Assembly: GCA_030626685.1 (NCBI GenBank)
Contig: DAOUTL010000003.1
Coordinates: 1-18,973, forward strand
DNA length: 18,973 nucleotides
Direction: 5' to 3'
DNA from: Candidatus Bathyarchaeota archaeon
Lineage (GTDB): Archaea > Thermoproteota > Bathyarchaeia > Bathyarchaeales > Bathycorpusculaceae
The translations under genes were made by a program, and so were the position numbers. Below, piece after piece: positions 1 to 7,127 of this stretch (position 1 is the stretch's first letter; each line of letters opens with the position of its first letter). The notes under the pieces are model-generated. The model worked only from the letters and a program-made list of their open reading frames with translations. It did not search any database and was not told the origin of the DNA.

Positions 1-460
1 GTTTAGCTCCGCCAGCTGTCACGTAGTTTCCTTTTTCTGTTATGCCCGTGGGGCAGCCTACAACTATTGGATTAGTCAGTCCGGGAGTTACTTCGCAATG
101 TCCTCCGGCTATGGCTATTCCTAATTTTTTCGCAGCTTTATCCATTTGAACACATATGGTTTCAACGATTTTTCTATTCGCATTTTCAGGAAGCAGAATG
201 CACGAGAAAAAGAATTCTGGTTCAACACCAAAAGTGGCAACATCATTAGCGTTAATGTTTACGGCAAGCCAACCAATCCGCTCTACCGCCCCGGTAATAG
301 GGTCCATAGAAACAATTAAAGATTTATCCGTCATGTTTATGACTGCGCCGTCAAATCCAGCAGCAGGACCCAAAACAACTTCTCCACGTTTCACACCCAG
401 ATTTTTGAAAACAACTTCTTTCAAAAGGTCTATAGGAATTTTTCCTAGTGGCAATTTCAT
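1..460 (-). CDS. AIR synthase-related protein (HypE/PurM-like), 3' end outside window
   Basis: About 153 N-terminal residues are visible, starting MKLPLGKIPIDLLKEVVF. The ATG lies one base beyond the stop of the ECF transporter gene (462-464), so the two are probably co-translated. Visible family features are GPAAGFDGAVI near residue 31, the DPITGAVERIGWLAVNINAND stretch (metal/ATP-binding Asp and Asn region) and VEPEFFFSCILLPEN. These match the N-terminal half of the AIR synthase fold shared by HypE, PurM, ThiL and SelD; the closest general match I recognise is the archaeal HypE-like group. Proteins of this fold bind ATP and phosphorylate or activate small substrates, but the substrate here cannot be read from the sequence. 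It was missed by simple ORF listing because it has no stop inside the window. Confidence 0.8.
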   Translation of the reverse strand, partial: MKLPLGKIPIDLLKEVVFKNLGVKRGEVVLGPAAGFDGAVINMTDKSLIVSMDPITGAVERIGWLAVNINANDVATFGVEPEFFFSCILLPENANRKIVETICVQMDKAAKKLGIAIAGGHCEVTPGLTNPIVVGCPTGITEKGNYVTAGGAK

Positions 461-461
461 T

Positions 462-1211
462 CTAAAGCCTTCTTTTAAGTTGGGGTAGGCTCCGCTGAAC
501 AACTTTTACAACGGGTATTGCAACGATTAATCCAATTAACATTTGTCCAATATTTACTGGAATCTCGACTATTGCAGCTGTGTTAAGTATTAATTGTTCA
601 TAAAGGAAGTATCCGGCAACCATTTCTAGACCCCCAACCACTACGGAGAGAATGGCACCACCGAATTCTGGTTCAACTTTGAAACCTATTAAAGCAATTA
701 ATATTGTGGTGATTCCGCCTAGAAAGTACCAAAGCTCAGCAGGAACAAAACCAGTTAAGGTAGGACTTTCCGGTGAAGGGAAGCCTAAGTATAGTTCCAT
801 ATTCCCGCTATAGTAAAGGGAACCGGTTGTTGCAAGCAACATGCCAACAATCACTCCTAAGGATATGGTAAAGATTTTCCAGTTGGATTTTGAAGTTTGT
901 GTAGGCATTTTTTTGTTTAAAAATCCTATGAGTGCTCCTTCACAGCTTTTTATTATCAAAGTTCCAGGAGCATATATCGGTGCCACTAACATATCAGCTA
1001 TCGCTGAACCTAAGCCGCCAGCAAAGGCACCCACGTATGGACCGAAAAGCAATGCGGCTACGTAAATCATTGTCTCGCCTATGTTGAAGTATCCGGATGT
1101 TGCTGGGACGCTAACCGCAAAAACTATGGTTGCTACACATACAAAAGCTGTGAAAACAACTGCCATTGCAAGCTTAAGAGCTACTTTCGCAGAGTTGCTT
1201 TTAGCACTCAT
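462..1211 (-). CDS. ECF-type vitamin transporter S component
   Basis: A 249-aa integral membrane protein with about six hydrophobic segments. The stretch GYFNIGETMIYVAALLFGP, then VGAFAGGLGSAIADML and a KSCEGALIGF loop, is the typical signature of substrate-binding S components of energy-coupling-factor transporters (riboflavin/hydroxymethylpyrimidine-like, PF07155 type). S components capture a vitamin and dock to a shared ATPase-EcfT module, which is not encoded here. An AGGAG ribosome site lies about 10 nt upstream of the ATG. A 26-bp palindrome at 1236-1261 sits 25 nt upstream of the start, where a promoter and operator would be. The gene lies between the PLP/winged-helix protein and the AIR-synthase-like gene on one strand. 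The vitamin transported is not determinable. Confidence 0.85.
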   Translation of the reverse strand: MSAKSNSAKVALKLAMAVVFTAFVCVATIVFAVSVPATSGYFNIGETMIYVAALLFGPYVGAFAGGLGSAIADMLVAPIYAPGTLIIKSCEGALIGFLNKKMPTQTSKSNWKIFTISLGVIVGMLLATTGSLYYSGNMELYLGFPSPESPTLTGFVPAELWYFLGGITTILIALIGFKVEPEFGGAILSVVVGGLEMVAGYFLYEQLILNTAAIVEIPVNIGQMLIGLIVAIPVVKVVQRSLPQLKRRL

Positions 1212-1235
1212 CTATTGGATTTCTCCTGTAGATAG

Positions 1236-1261
1236 AATAGTATGGTTGTAACTATACTATT
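1236..1261. promoter_or_regulatory. 26-bp palindromic operator candidate upstream of the ECF transporter
   Basis: Two 12-base arms (AATAGTATGGTT and AACTATACTATT) flank a 2-base centre; 11 of 12 arm positions are complementary and the remaining one is a G-T pair. It ends 25 nt before the transporter ATG, overlapping where an archaeal TATA box/transcription start would lie. Symmetry and position suggest a dimeric repressor site. The neighbouring gene encodes a winged-helix fusion protein that could bind it, which is inference. Confidence 0.5.
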
Positions 1262-1290
1262 TTAGCTTTTCGACGGCAGTTGCACAAAAA

Positions 1291-2691
1291 CTACAGTAAA
1301 AGTTTTAAATCATCTATCGCTCGTAAGACTTTTCTTCCACGTTCTGTTATTTTAAAGAATTTTCTTCCATTTTTTGCATAGCCTACTATCAGTCCTTTTT
1401 CTGACAGCTCGTTTAGGTGTTGGTATATGGCTGCTCTTGTCATGGTTTTTCCGATTTTTTTCCATAGATCATAGCCGTATGTGTCCTTTTTGCTTAGGAT
1501 TTGCAGTATTTTTTCTTTTGTGCTTATTTTTAAGCCTATAACTGCTGTTTTCTGTTTTTTGGTTAATGCTTGCAGTATGTCTGTGGCTTTAAGTCCGCTT
1601 CCTGTGATGAGGCATACAACACTGTCGTTCTTACTGATTTTTCCTTCTTTGACAAGTTTTTTTAGTGCTGCTATTGTGGCTGAGCTTGCTGGTTCCGCGA
1701 ATATGCCTTCAAGTTTGGCTATTTGAAGTTCTGCTTTGAAAATTTCGGAGTCAGAAACAGTTAAGGTCAAGCCTTCTGATTCGTTTATTGCTTTTATTGC
1801 CAGTTCGCCTTGGAGTGGATTAGCCACTAAGACAGCGAGTGCGCGGGTAAATGGCTTCGAAATTTTTGTTGGTTGAGAACGGTTTTCTACTAACGTTTTG
1901 ACTATGGGTGCACATCCTTCCGGTTGGACCCCAACCATTTTTGGTAAGGATTTTGTTATTCCGAGCCTTTTGAGTTCCTTGAAGCCTTTCCATATCGAGT
2001 ATACGGTTCCGCCGCCTCCCATGGAAACTATGAACCAGTCTGGAACGTCAAACTGCTCATAAACCTCGTAGGAAATCGTTTTCTGTGCTTCAATCACAAG
2101 GGAGTTTAGCTCTGCTGTTGCTTGATACCAGCCAGTTTCATCGGCTAAGGCTTCAGCTCTGCGTATAGAATCGTCAACTGTTTCTCCAAACTCTTCGATG
2201 ACAGCGTCATAAACCAGCATCTGAGCCAGTTTTCCAACATCAACAAGTTTCGGCACAATCACGTTGCAGATTAACCCAGCCTTTGCAGAATAAGCAGCCA
2301 ATGAAGCACCTAAGTTTCCGTTGGTTGCACAGATTAAACCGTCACATTTAAGGTCTATAGCATTTGCTGTTAGAAGTGCTGCGGCGCGATCTCTAAAGGA
2401 GTTTGTCGGATTTCTAGTTTCATCTTTTAAATATAGTTCTTTTAAGCCAATTTTTTTGGCAAGTCTCTCAGCTTTATGTAGTGGTGTTCCACCTTCACCT
2501 AAACTTATAATATTCCGCACTGACGGAAGTAAGGCTCTATACCTCCAAAAACGAAGCTTACCGGAAAACTTGATTTTACGACTTTCAGGCAAGCTGATCT
2601 CGTATTCTAATGTTCCTCCACATTTTTCACATTTGTTCTTTGGCGGGTAAAGCGGAAATTTTAAGCCGCATTGAATGCATTTAAGAGCCAT
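1291..2691 (-). CDS. Threonine synthase-like PLP protein with C-terminal winged helix
   Basis: 466 aa, with an N-terminal zinc ribbon (Cys5, Cys8, Cys21, Cys24), a fold-type II PLP domain (about 60-380) and a C-terminal winged helix-turn-helix of ArsR/PadR style (about 388-466, TRAAIYQHLNELSEKGLIVGY). Threonine synthase hallmarks include ATNGNLGASLAAYSAKAGL, the phosphate loop GGGGT (225-229) and EPASSATIAALKKL. At the usual Schiff-base position (NPTGSFKDR in classical enzymes) the codon is AGA, giving NPTNSFRDR with Arg100, so the canonical PLP lysine is absent. The extra DNA-binding domain suggests a regulator or a regulatory enzyme; ordinary threonine synthase or a related PLP lyase remains possible. 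The ATG has GGAG 7 nt upstream. Next gene downstream is the ECF transporter with a palindrome in between. Confidence 0.85.
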   Translation of the reverse strand: MALKCIQCGLKFPLYPPKNKCEKCGGTLEYEISLPESRKIKFSGKLRFWRYRALLPSVRNIISLGEGGTPLHKAERLAKKIGLKELYLKDETRNPTNSFRDRAAALLTANAIDLKCDGLICATNGNLGASLAAYSAKAGLICNVIVPKLVDVGKLAQMLVYDAVIEEFGETVDDSIRRAEALADETGWYQATAELNSLVIEAQKTISYEVYEQFDVPDWFIVSMGGGGTVYSIWKGFKELKRLGITKSLPKMVGVQPEGCAPIVKTLVENRSQPTKISKPFTRALAVLVANPLQGELAIKAINESEGLTLTVSDSEIFKAELQIAKLEGIFAEPASSATIAALKKLVKEGKISKNDSVVCLITGSGLKATDILQALTKKQKTAVIGLKISTKEKILQILSKKDTYGYDLWKKIGKTMTRAAIYQHLNELSEKGLIVGYAKNGRKFFKITERGRKVLRAIDDLKLLL

Positions 2692-3040
2692 AACTTTACT
2701 CCATTTAATTAGTGTATTCGGTTCCTTATTCCATTTTTGATTGAACAGTTCAGATTTGGAGAAACAATAGCCCGCTCTGTCGTATTGTCGAAAAGGCGGA
2801 TAAGCTTGTCTATGTAGATTGCATGATTCATTTTATGGTTGCCAATGTTCAGATTCTCCTAAATGCACATGAGCACCACAAATTTTCACGGTGATTCTTC
2901 TGTTAAAGCCTTCATAATCGTTCATCTAACGCTTTTTATCGTTTACAAATCTTCGAAGGGCGTTATTGCTAACCGTATATATAGGAAAATCTAAATGGGA
3001 GCTTATTATGTTGATAATAGCAAGTTGTGAGTTGACCGTT
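2692..3040. other. Intergenic region with two weak leftward small ORFs and a TATA box
   Basis: Divergent promoter region between the PLP protein and the TPR gene. On the minus strand it holds two short open frames, 2709-2831 (40 codons, MNHAIYIDKLIRLFDNTTER...) and 2833-2925 (30 codons, MNDYEGFNRRITVKICGAHV...). I do not recognise either, neither has a clear ribosome site, and they could be pieces of a decayed gene. TATATATA at 2976-2983 is a good rightward TATA box. Confidence 0.35.
2976..2983 (+). promoter_or_regulatory. TATA box for the TPR gene
   Basis: A perfect TATATATA lies in the spacer. An archaeal start site about 25-30 nt downstream would fall near 3005-3012, inside the upstream extension of the open frame. 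This supports starting the TPR protein at 3041 (or leaderless at 3008), not at the first in-frame ATG at 2966. Confidence 0.5.
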
Positions 3041-3424
3041 ATGAGCGAAGAGAAAGTGAAAGAAGACCCTGTTAAATTACACAAAGATGGAAACACACTT
3101 TACGAATTAGGAAAATACGAAGAGGCTAAGGAAAATTTTCTGCGAGCATCCGAACTCTACCAAAAAGCAAACAACTTCTTTGACGCTACATGCATGATTT
3201 ACAAGGCTGGGGAGTGCGCATACATGCTTAAGGACTACGAAACAGCCCTTGAATATTTTCAGAAATCCGCTGATTTATCCTTCAAGAAAGGCTTTGACAG
3301 ATTTGGAGTAAGTGCAATAGAGTATGCAAGAGACTGCTACAAAGCATTGGAAGACAGAGAAAAAGTTGAAGAGATGGAGAAGAAAATTAAAGAAGTGAAA
3401 GCGGAGCTGGAGAAATCCTTTTAA
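3041..3424 (+). CDS. Small TPR-repeat protein
   Basis: 127 aa from the chosen start MSEEKVKEDP. Three helical hairpins of TPR type follow one another: GNTLYELGKYEEAKENFLRA, then KAGECAYMLKDYETALEYFQ, then a degenerate third ending in a charged coiled helix (EKVEEMEKKIKEVKAELEK). TPR proteins are protein-protein adaptors; there is no catalytic motif, signal peptide or membrane segment, so it is probably cytosolic. The frame is open back to 2966, but a strong TATA box at 2976-2983 lies inside that extension, so the conserved region starting at 3041 was chosen; ATG 3008 is an alternative. It is followed after 27 bases, including a short palindrome, by a DNA ligase fragment. Confidence 0.75.
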   Translation: MSEEKVKEDPVKLHKDGNTLYELGKYEEAKENFLRASELYQKANNFFDATCMIYKAGECAYMLKDYETALEYFQKSADLSFKKGFDRFGVSAIEYARDCYKALEDREKVEEMEKKIKEVKAELEKSF

Positions 3425-3426
3425 TC

Positions 3427-3439
3427 TGTCTGACAGACA
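3427..3439. repeat. Perfect 13-bp palindrome at the ligase truncation point
   Basis: TGTCTG-A-CAGACA lies directly between the TPR stop codon and the first codon of ligase homology. It could form a small hairpin or be a recombination scar. No T-run follows it, so a terminator role is not supported. Confidence 0.4.
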
Positions 3440-3451
3440 TAACCCTTAGAT

Positions 3452-3853
3452 TTGGTTATTGTCGTAGCTGAGTATGGCTATGGTCGCAGGCACGAATGGC
3501 TTTCAGACTATTATTTGGCTGCGCGTGATGCTGAAACTGGCGAATTCTTAACCGTGGGTAAAACCTTTAAGGGATTGACCGATGTGGAAATCATCGAAAT
3601 GACGAAGCGACTTAAAGAACTTGCCGTAAAAGAAGAGCATAGAAGAGTGGTTGTGATTCCAAAAATAGTTGTTGAAGTATTATATAACGAGATTCAGAAA
3701 AGCCCAAAATACGAGTGCGGTATGGCTTTGCGTTTTGCAAGAATAAACCGAGTAAGAGAAGACAAAACTCTTGAAGAGGCAGACACTATACAAAGGGTTA
3801 GAGAAATCTACGAAGAGCAGTTTCTGAAAAAAGGCAGATATGAAGCCAGCTGA
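3452..3853 (+). CDS. Orphan C-terminal OB-fold fragment of an ATP-dependent DNA ligase
   Basis: 133 aa that align by eye with the last quarter of archaeal ATP-dependent DNA ligase (usually about 560-600 aa). The stretch VVAEYGYGRRHEWLSDYYLA opens the OB-fold, IQKSPKYECGMALRFARINR follows, and motif VI is RFARINRVREDK (residues 94-105), which helps orient ATP during adenylation. The nucleotidyltransferase domain with the catalytic KxDG lysine and the DNA-binding domain are absent. Homology begins four codons after an in-frame TAA (3440-3442), and only a TTG start without ribosome site is available. It is therefore most likely the remnant of a truncated duplicate lig gene; a functional stand-alone OB protein is less likely. 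The C-terminus appears intact. Confidence 0.75.
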   Translation: MVIVVAEYGYGRRHEWLSDYYLAARDAETGEFLTVGKTFKGLTDVEIIEMTKRLKELAVKEEHRRVVVIPKIVVEVLYNEIQKSPKYECGMALRFARINRVREDKTLEEADTIQRVREIYEEQFLKKGRYEAS

Positions 3854-4080
3854 TAACGTTTAATAAAAGTCCTATTTTTTGTTGTTACCGCCTAATTATT
3901 TCCGTTTTCGAAAGAACAGTAAACCATCTTTTTTATCTCCTATCGTTTTAAATGCCTTCTCCCCGTATCTTTTCTGAGCCTGAAACAGATTTCTTTTCAA
4001 AAATAAAGTTTAAATTTTGCTTAGCCCACGTTTGTATAAGGCTTGATAAGACATAATTCGTCATGGAAAGGTGAAAAACG

Positions 4081-4365
4081 TTGCCCTTAACAAGGTCTGT
4101 TAGTTTCAAAGCTGTATTGCAGAAAGGAAACCGCATTCAGATTCCACGGTTGATTCGTTGGCAGTATAAAATGGAGTCAGACCAGGTGTTAAAGGTTGAA
4201 GTTAAGCCTGAAGGCGCCATTGGCGTCAGAGAAGAGTTCTTTGCCCGCATGAACAAAGACGGACGCATAACAATTCCAAAATTAATTCTTGAACTTTTAG
4301 AAGATGCGGTAGAAACAAGCCTAGTGGGTTATGCTTTAGAAGTGAGTCTCGAGCCATGTTCATGA
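4081..4365 (+). CDS. AbrB/SpoVT-type DNA-binding protein with two swapped-hairpin units
   Basis: 94 aa beginning at a TTG preceded by GGTGA (4070-4074); the nearest upstream ATG (4063) runs into TGA. Two copies of the AbrB hairpin signature are visible: VLQKGNRIQIPRLIRWQYKM (about 11-30) and ARMNKDGRITIPKLILELLE (about 55-74), each a basic/Gly turn followed by I-x-I-P. Single-hairpin AbrB/MazE proteins dimerise to build one DNA-binding fold, so a tandem copy could form the fold within one chain. The likely role is a transcription factor or antitoxin-like regulator. A TTTAAAT box at 4009-4015 fits a promoter with a leader of about 40 nt. No toxin gene is adjacent; its target is unknown. Confidence 0.75.
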   Translation: MPLTRSVSFKAVLQKGNRIQIPRLIRWQYKMESDQVLKVEVKPEGAIGVREEFFARMNKDGRITIPKLILELLEDAVETSLVGYALEVSLEPCS

Positions 4366-4513
4366 GTGTCCCTTTTTAACACGAAAACCTAGCAAAATCT
4401 GTAAAGAAAGTCAGAGCTTTGATTTGTTTCAATAACTCTCGAGTTTCCTTACTCAATTTTGACATTTGTACTCGTAATTTATACGAGTTTGTTTAAAAAT
4501 TTAAGTGTTGATT
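4366..4513. other. Convergent spacer
   Basis: AT-rich gap between two convergent genes. I see no RNA gene, repeat or ORF that I can support here. Confidence 0.4.
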
Positions 4514-5065
4514 CTACATAACCAGATAGGTTTTTCTGGTTGCTTTCGATGGTATAGTAGTTAGCCAATGCAAAGGAGTTTTTTTCCGTAACTTTTCGCG
4601 CCATTTCTCTTCATCGCTGACGTATTCTGAAAATGTTTCAGCTAATTCCTCAAACAAGAAGAAAAAGAACTTGCCGCCTGCTTCTTTATCTCCCTTCTTT
4701 ACAGCTTTTTTCCAATCTTTTAGTGCGTCAGCTCGATTTGACAGTGGGTTTAGATTGTAGGAGCCTTCCTGTTTGTAGACGTGTTCCCCTTCTTTCATAA
4801 GTTGGTCCCATACACCACACTTTTTCTTAAAAATTATATGGTCTAAAACGTGCCCCATTTCATGGTCAAATAGAAATTGCGTTCCTTCACGCATTCGACC
4901 ACCATAAGCTAAATGTAGTTTCTGCGTGCTTACACCTTTGAACGACTTAGACTTCTGAATGATCTTCTTCTGATTGCGAAATCCAACAGGCTTAGTAATC
5001 GGATAAGGCTTCTTCTGACCTTTCCTTCTGCGAAAACCAATAATTACCCTCTTATGCTTCATCAA
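4514..5065 (-). CDS. Putative zinc metallopeptidase, HExxH (anthrax lethal factor-like)
   Basis: 183 aa. The zinc motif HEMGH is at 68-72 (DHEMGHVLDH) and a downstream EELAETFSEY helix (139-148) offers the third zinc-ligand glutamate, the arrangement seen in gluzincin-type, lethal-factor-like (M34/ATLF) domains. The N-terminus is very basic (MMKHKRVIIGFRRRKGQKKP) with a G-F-R-R-R-K-G-Q-K-K-P-Y-P-I-T segment that reminds me of proteins of archaeal viruses and integrated elements. There is no signal peptide, so it is likely cytosolic or virion-related. No ribosome site precedes the double ATG. The substrate is unknown; an inactive relative cannot be excluded, although the ligands look complete. 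Confidence 0.6.
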   Translation of the reverse strand: MMKHKRVIIGFRRRKGQKKPYPITKPVGFRNQKKIIQKSKSFKGVSTQKLHLAYGGRMREGTQFLFDHEMGHVLDHIIFKKKCGVWDQLMKEGEHVYKQEGSYNLNPLSNRADALKDWKKAVKKGDKEAGGKFFFFLFEELAETFSEYVSDEEKWREKLRKKTPLHWLTTIPSKATRKTYLVM

Positions 5066-5129
5066 TTAAAAAATATGTCTCATACATGTTTTGCGAAAAA
5101 AAGGGGAAAGTGAAAGTTTTGAAGGTTTA

Positions 5130-6845
5130 TCATTTCTTTCCAAGTAGTGAAGCTATGGCTACAATGATTGCGACTATTGAAATGCCTGCTGAACCCCAGA
5201 CGAGAACTGTGGGTGCTGGTTCGCCGGGGTCGCCTTTGTCGCCCTTATCGCCTTTGGATCCTTGTGGACCAGTATCACCTTTAAGTCCTTGAATTCCTTG
5301 AGGTCCAATAGCCCCTTGAGGTCCAGTTTCTCCCTGTGAACCAGTTTCACCTTGCGATCCTGGTTCTCCCTGTGGCCCCGTATCGCCTTTTTCTCCCTTC
5401 GGTCCTGTCGCACCCGTATTACCTTTTGGACCAGTAGCCCCTTGAGATCCAGTTAAACCTTGTTCGCCTTTGGTTTCGGGCACGGTAAAGGCTGCGGAAG
5501 CATCGTAGATACCATCCGTAGCTGTTACAGTGAATGTTCCTCCCAGAGTTGGCTGTTCGAGAGCTAAGACAATGCAGATGAAAGATCCAGTTCCGTCGGA
5601 ATTTACTTCGCTTGGAACAGTCGGAATCTCCGTTCCTTCCCACTTTACTGTTATCAGCGAATTAGGTGTGAAGTATTCTCCGACTATGGCAGTTGTGAAT
5701 CCAGTAGAAGGTGTCAACGTTATCTTTTGTCCTTGCGTTGGTTCACCCTCTGCATCGAGGAACGGGGTATAGAGAATATTTCCCTTAACCATCGATGCGA
5801 TTGCAATAGGGTCTGTAGTTCCCCACCAGTTTAGAGTTGCATCAATTTCGACGGGGTTCTCGTTGTCTAAGCCCCACGCAGTATTATCCAAGAAGTCGTT
5901 GTCTTTCATAATAAAGGTGCTTACCTTCACAAAGTCGTTACTATCAACATAGAGTCCGTAATCGTTGGATTCTAATGTGTTCCGTTCAACTGTTATAAGG
6001 TTGACTTCTTCAGTTAGACCCGTGTGGTATCCCAGTCGGATTCCCTTTACACATCCGCTAATTATGTTTTCACTTATTGTTACCCCAGAAGCTGGTGTTG
6101 TTCCATCTTTATAGCCACCACCTAAATCGTATGCTGGAAGTATGAATACTCCCGACCCATAGTCGCTAATAGAGTTCCCAGTAATCGTTGAAGACCCCGT
6201 TATGCCAGCAAACTGTATAGCATAGCAATTAGATTCCTTTGGACCTGTGAAGGTATTACCGGATACCGTTACATCAACTACATCAACTCCCCAGATAGAG
6301 CCTTCGCCACCGCTTGGGTCACTAAGGTCAGCGATAAACTCGTTATTGCTCACGTTCAAGCCCGTTGCTCCTGCGGCTCCTATGGATATGCCCTGAGTAT
6401 CTACACCCGTGCTATCAATCGTGTTGTAAGAGATTTCAATGCCAGATGGACCGTTTTCCAACTGAATAACAAAGCCTGAAGAACCAGTCGCCGCCCCCTT
6501 AATTGTAAAGCCGTGACCAGCTTCACCACCAATCGTAACATCAATAGCCCCGCCCATAAGGTTTATGCGTGGCTTCTGCACGTCCGTTCCCTGTATGATT
6601 GTAACATCCTTGCCACTTTCCGACTTGAGGGTAATGTTAGGTGTGTTTATTGATAAATCCTCGGTGTATGTTCCCGCCGCCACGATAATGGTGTCGCCTG
6701 ATTGTGCGGCATCTATGGCTGCTTGAATTGTTGGATATACTAATGGAACGAGAAGTTCGTCTGGATTTGCTTGGACTACATAAGGAAATGCTGAAACTAT
6801 CCAGAGCATTAGAATAGTTGCCACAACCGCTGCGATTTTGTTCAT
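5130..6845 (-). CDS. Secreted beta-helix surface protein with collagen-like repeats
   Basis: 571 aa. A signal peptide (1-26, ending VVQA) is followed by a right-handed parallel beta-helix of NosD/pectate-lyase type (about 35-360), opening with PTIQAAIDAAQSGDTIIVAA and closing with the NWWGTTDP motif. An IPT/Ig-like domain (about 375-455) follows, then 28 uninterrupted Gly-X-Y triplets (460-543, DNA 5217-5468), and a C-terminal membrane helix ending LLGKK. The protein is thus anchored outside the cell, with the collagen-like part acting as a stalk between membrane and beta-helix. The triplets are rich in Pro, Gln, Lys, Asp and Glu (GPQ, GDK, GEK), charged pairs that can stabilise triple helices without hydroxyproline. 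Start has GGGAG 7 nt upstream. It is divergent from a ribbon-helix-helix regulator across a direct-repeat region that probably controls both. Confidence 0.85.
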   Translation of the reverse strand: MNKIAAVVATILMLWIVSAFPYVVQANPDELLVPLVYPTIQAAIDAAQSGDTIIVAAGTYTEDLSINTPNITLKSESGKDVTIIQGTDVQKPRINLMGGAIDVTIGGEAGHGFTIKGAATGSSGFVIQLENGPSGIEISYNTIDSTGVDTQGISIGAAGATGLNVSNNEFIADLSDPSGGEGSIWGVDVVDVTVSGNTFTGPKESNCYAIQFAGITGSSTITGNSISDYGSGVFILPAYDLGGGYKDGTTPASGVTISENIISGCVKGIRLGYHTGLTEEVNLITVERNTLESNDYGLYVDSNDFVKVSTFIMKDNDFLDNTAWGLDNENPVEIDATLNWWGTTDPIAIASMVKGNILYTPFLDAEGEPTQGQKITLTPSTGFTTAIVGEYFTPNSLITVKWEGTEIPTVPSEVNSDGTGSFICIVLALEQPTLGGTFTVTATDGIYDASAAFTVPETKGEQGLTGSQGATGPKGNTGATGPKGEKGDTGPQGEPGSQGETGSQGETGPQGAIGPQGIQGLKGDTGPQGSKGDKGDKGDPGEPAPTVLVWGSAGISIVAIIVAIASLLGKK

Positions 6846-6862
6846 TTTCTTTTCTCCCTTTA

Positions 6863-6949
6863 GAGTGTTGAAAGTAGGTATCTTCTCCTTTAAATGCTTT
6901 ATGAGTGTTGAAAGTAGGTAGTTATACGGATAAAGGCTTTACGAGTGTT
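6863..6949. repeat. 40-bp-period direct repeats in a divergent promoter region
   Basis: GAGTGTTGAAAGTAGGTA occurs at 6863-6880 and identically at 6903-6920; the first seven bases recur at 6943-6949, giving an exact 40-bp period. The halves between repeats also share a GCTTTA ending. The array spans the promoters of the collagen-like gene (TTTAAA near 6890-6895 on the minus strand) and the ribbon-helix-helix gene. Such spacing puts the sites on about the same DNA face (near four helical turns), as expected for a cooperative repressor. Confidence 0.65.
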
Positions 6950-6965
6950 CGGAGAAATGAATAAT

Positions 6966-7127
6966 ATGGGAATTGAAGTGGTTAGAATTAAAACATCGGT
7001 CACGCTTGAGAAGGAGCTTTTAGAATGGATGGATGAGAAGATCAAGAGGGGAGTCTACGCGAGTCGTAGTCACGCCATCCGCTACGCTTTGATAGAGCTT
7101 ATGAAGCGGGAGAAGACTGGCGGGTAG
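6966..7127 (+). CDS. Ribbon-helix-helix (CopG/Arc-type) transcription regulator
   Basis: 53 aa from ATG 6966 (MGIEVVRIKTSVTLEKELLE), with GGAG at 6951-6954 as ribosome site; a GTG at 6945 and ATG at 6957 are alternatives. The N-terminal strand VRIKTSVTL is followed by two helices (EKELLEWMDEKIKRG and SRSHAIRYALIELMKR), the classic RHH fold that dimerises and inserts a two-strand ribbon into the major groove. It lies immediately next to the 40-bp direct repeats and divergent from the collagen-like surface gene, so autoregulation and control of that gene are a reasonable inference. Its 3' end overlaps the convergent RHH gene by 29 bases. Confidence 0.75.
   Translation: MGIEVVRIKTSVTLEKELLEWMDEKIKRGVYASRSHAIRYALIELMKREKTGG

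Noticed and set aside
156..488. 110-codon rightward frame
   Set aside because: It is antisense to the well-conserved AIR-synthase-like gene.
5086..5413. Open frames on both strands across the collagen region (68 and 79 codons)
   Set aside because: They are by-products of the GGN-rich triplet repeat DNA; their sequences are low complexity and the beta-helix/collagen frame is clearly the coding one.
6863..6949. CRISPR array
   Set aside because: Only two full repeats and a 7-base third copy, no dyad in the repeat, spacers of 22 bases sharing sequence with each other, and no cas genes.
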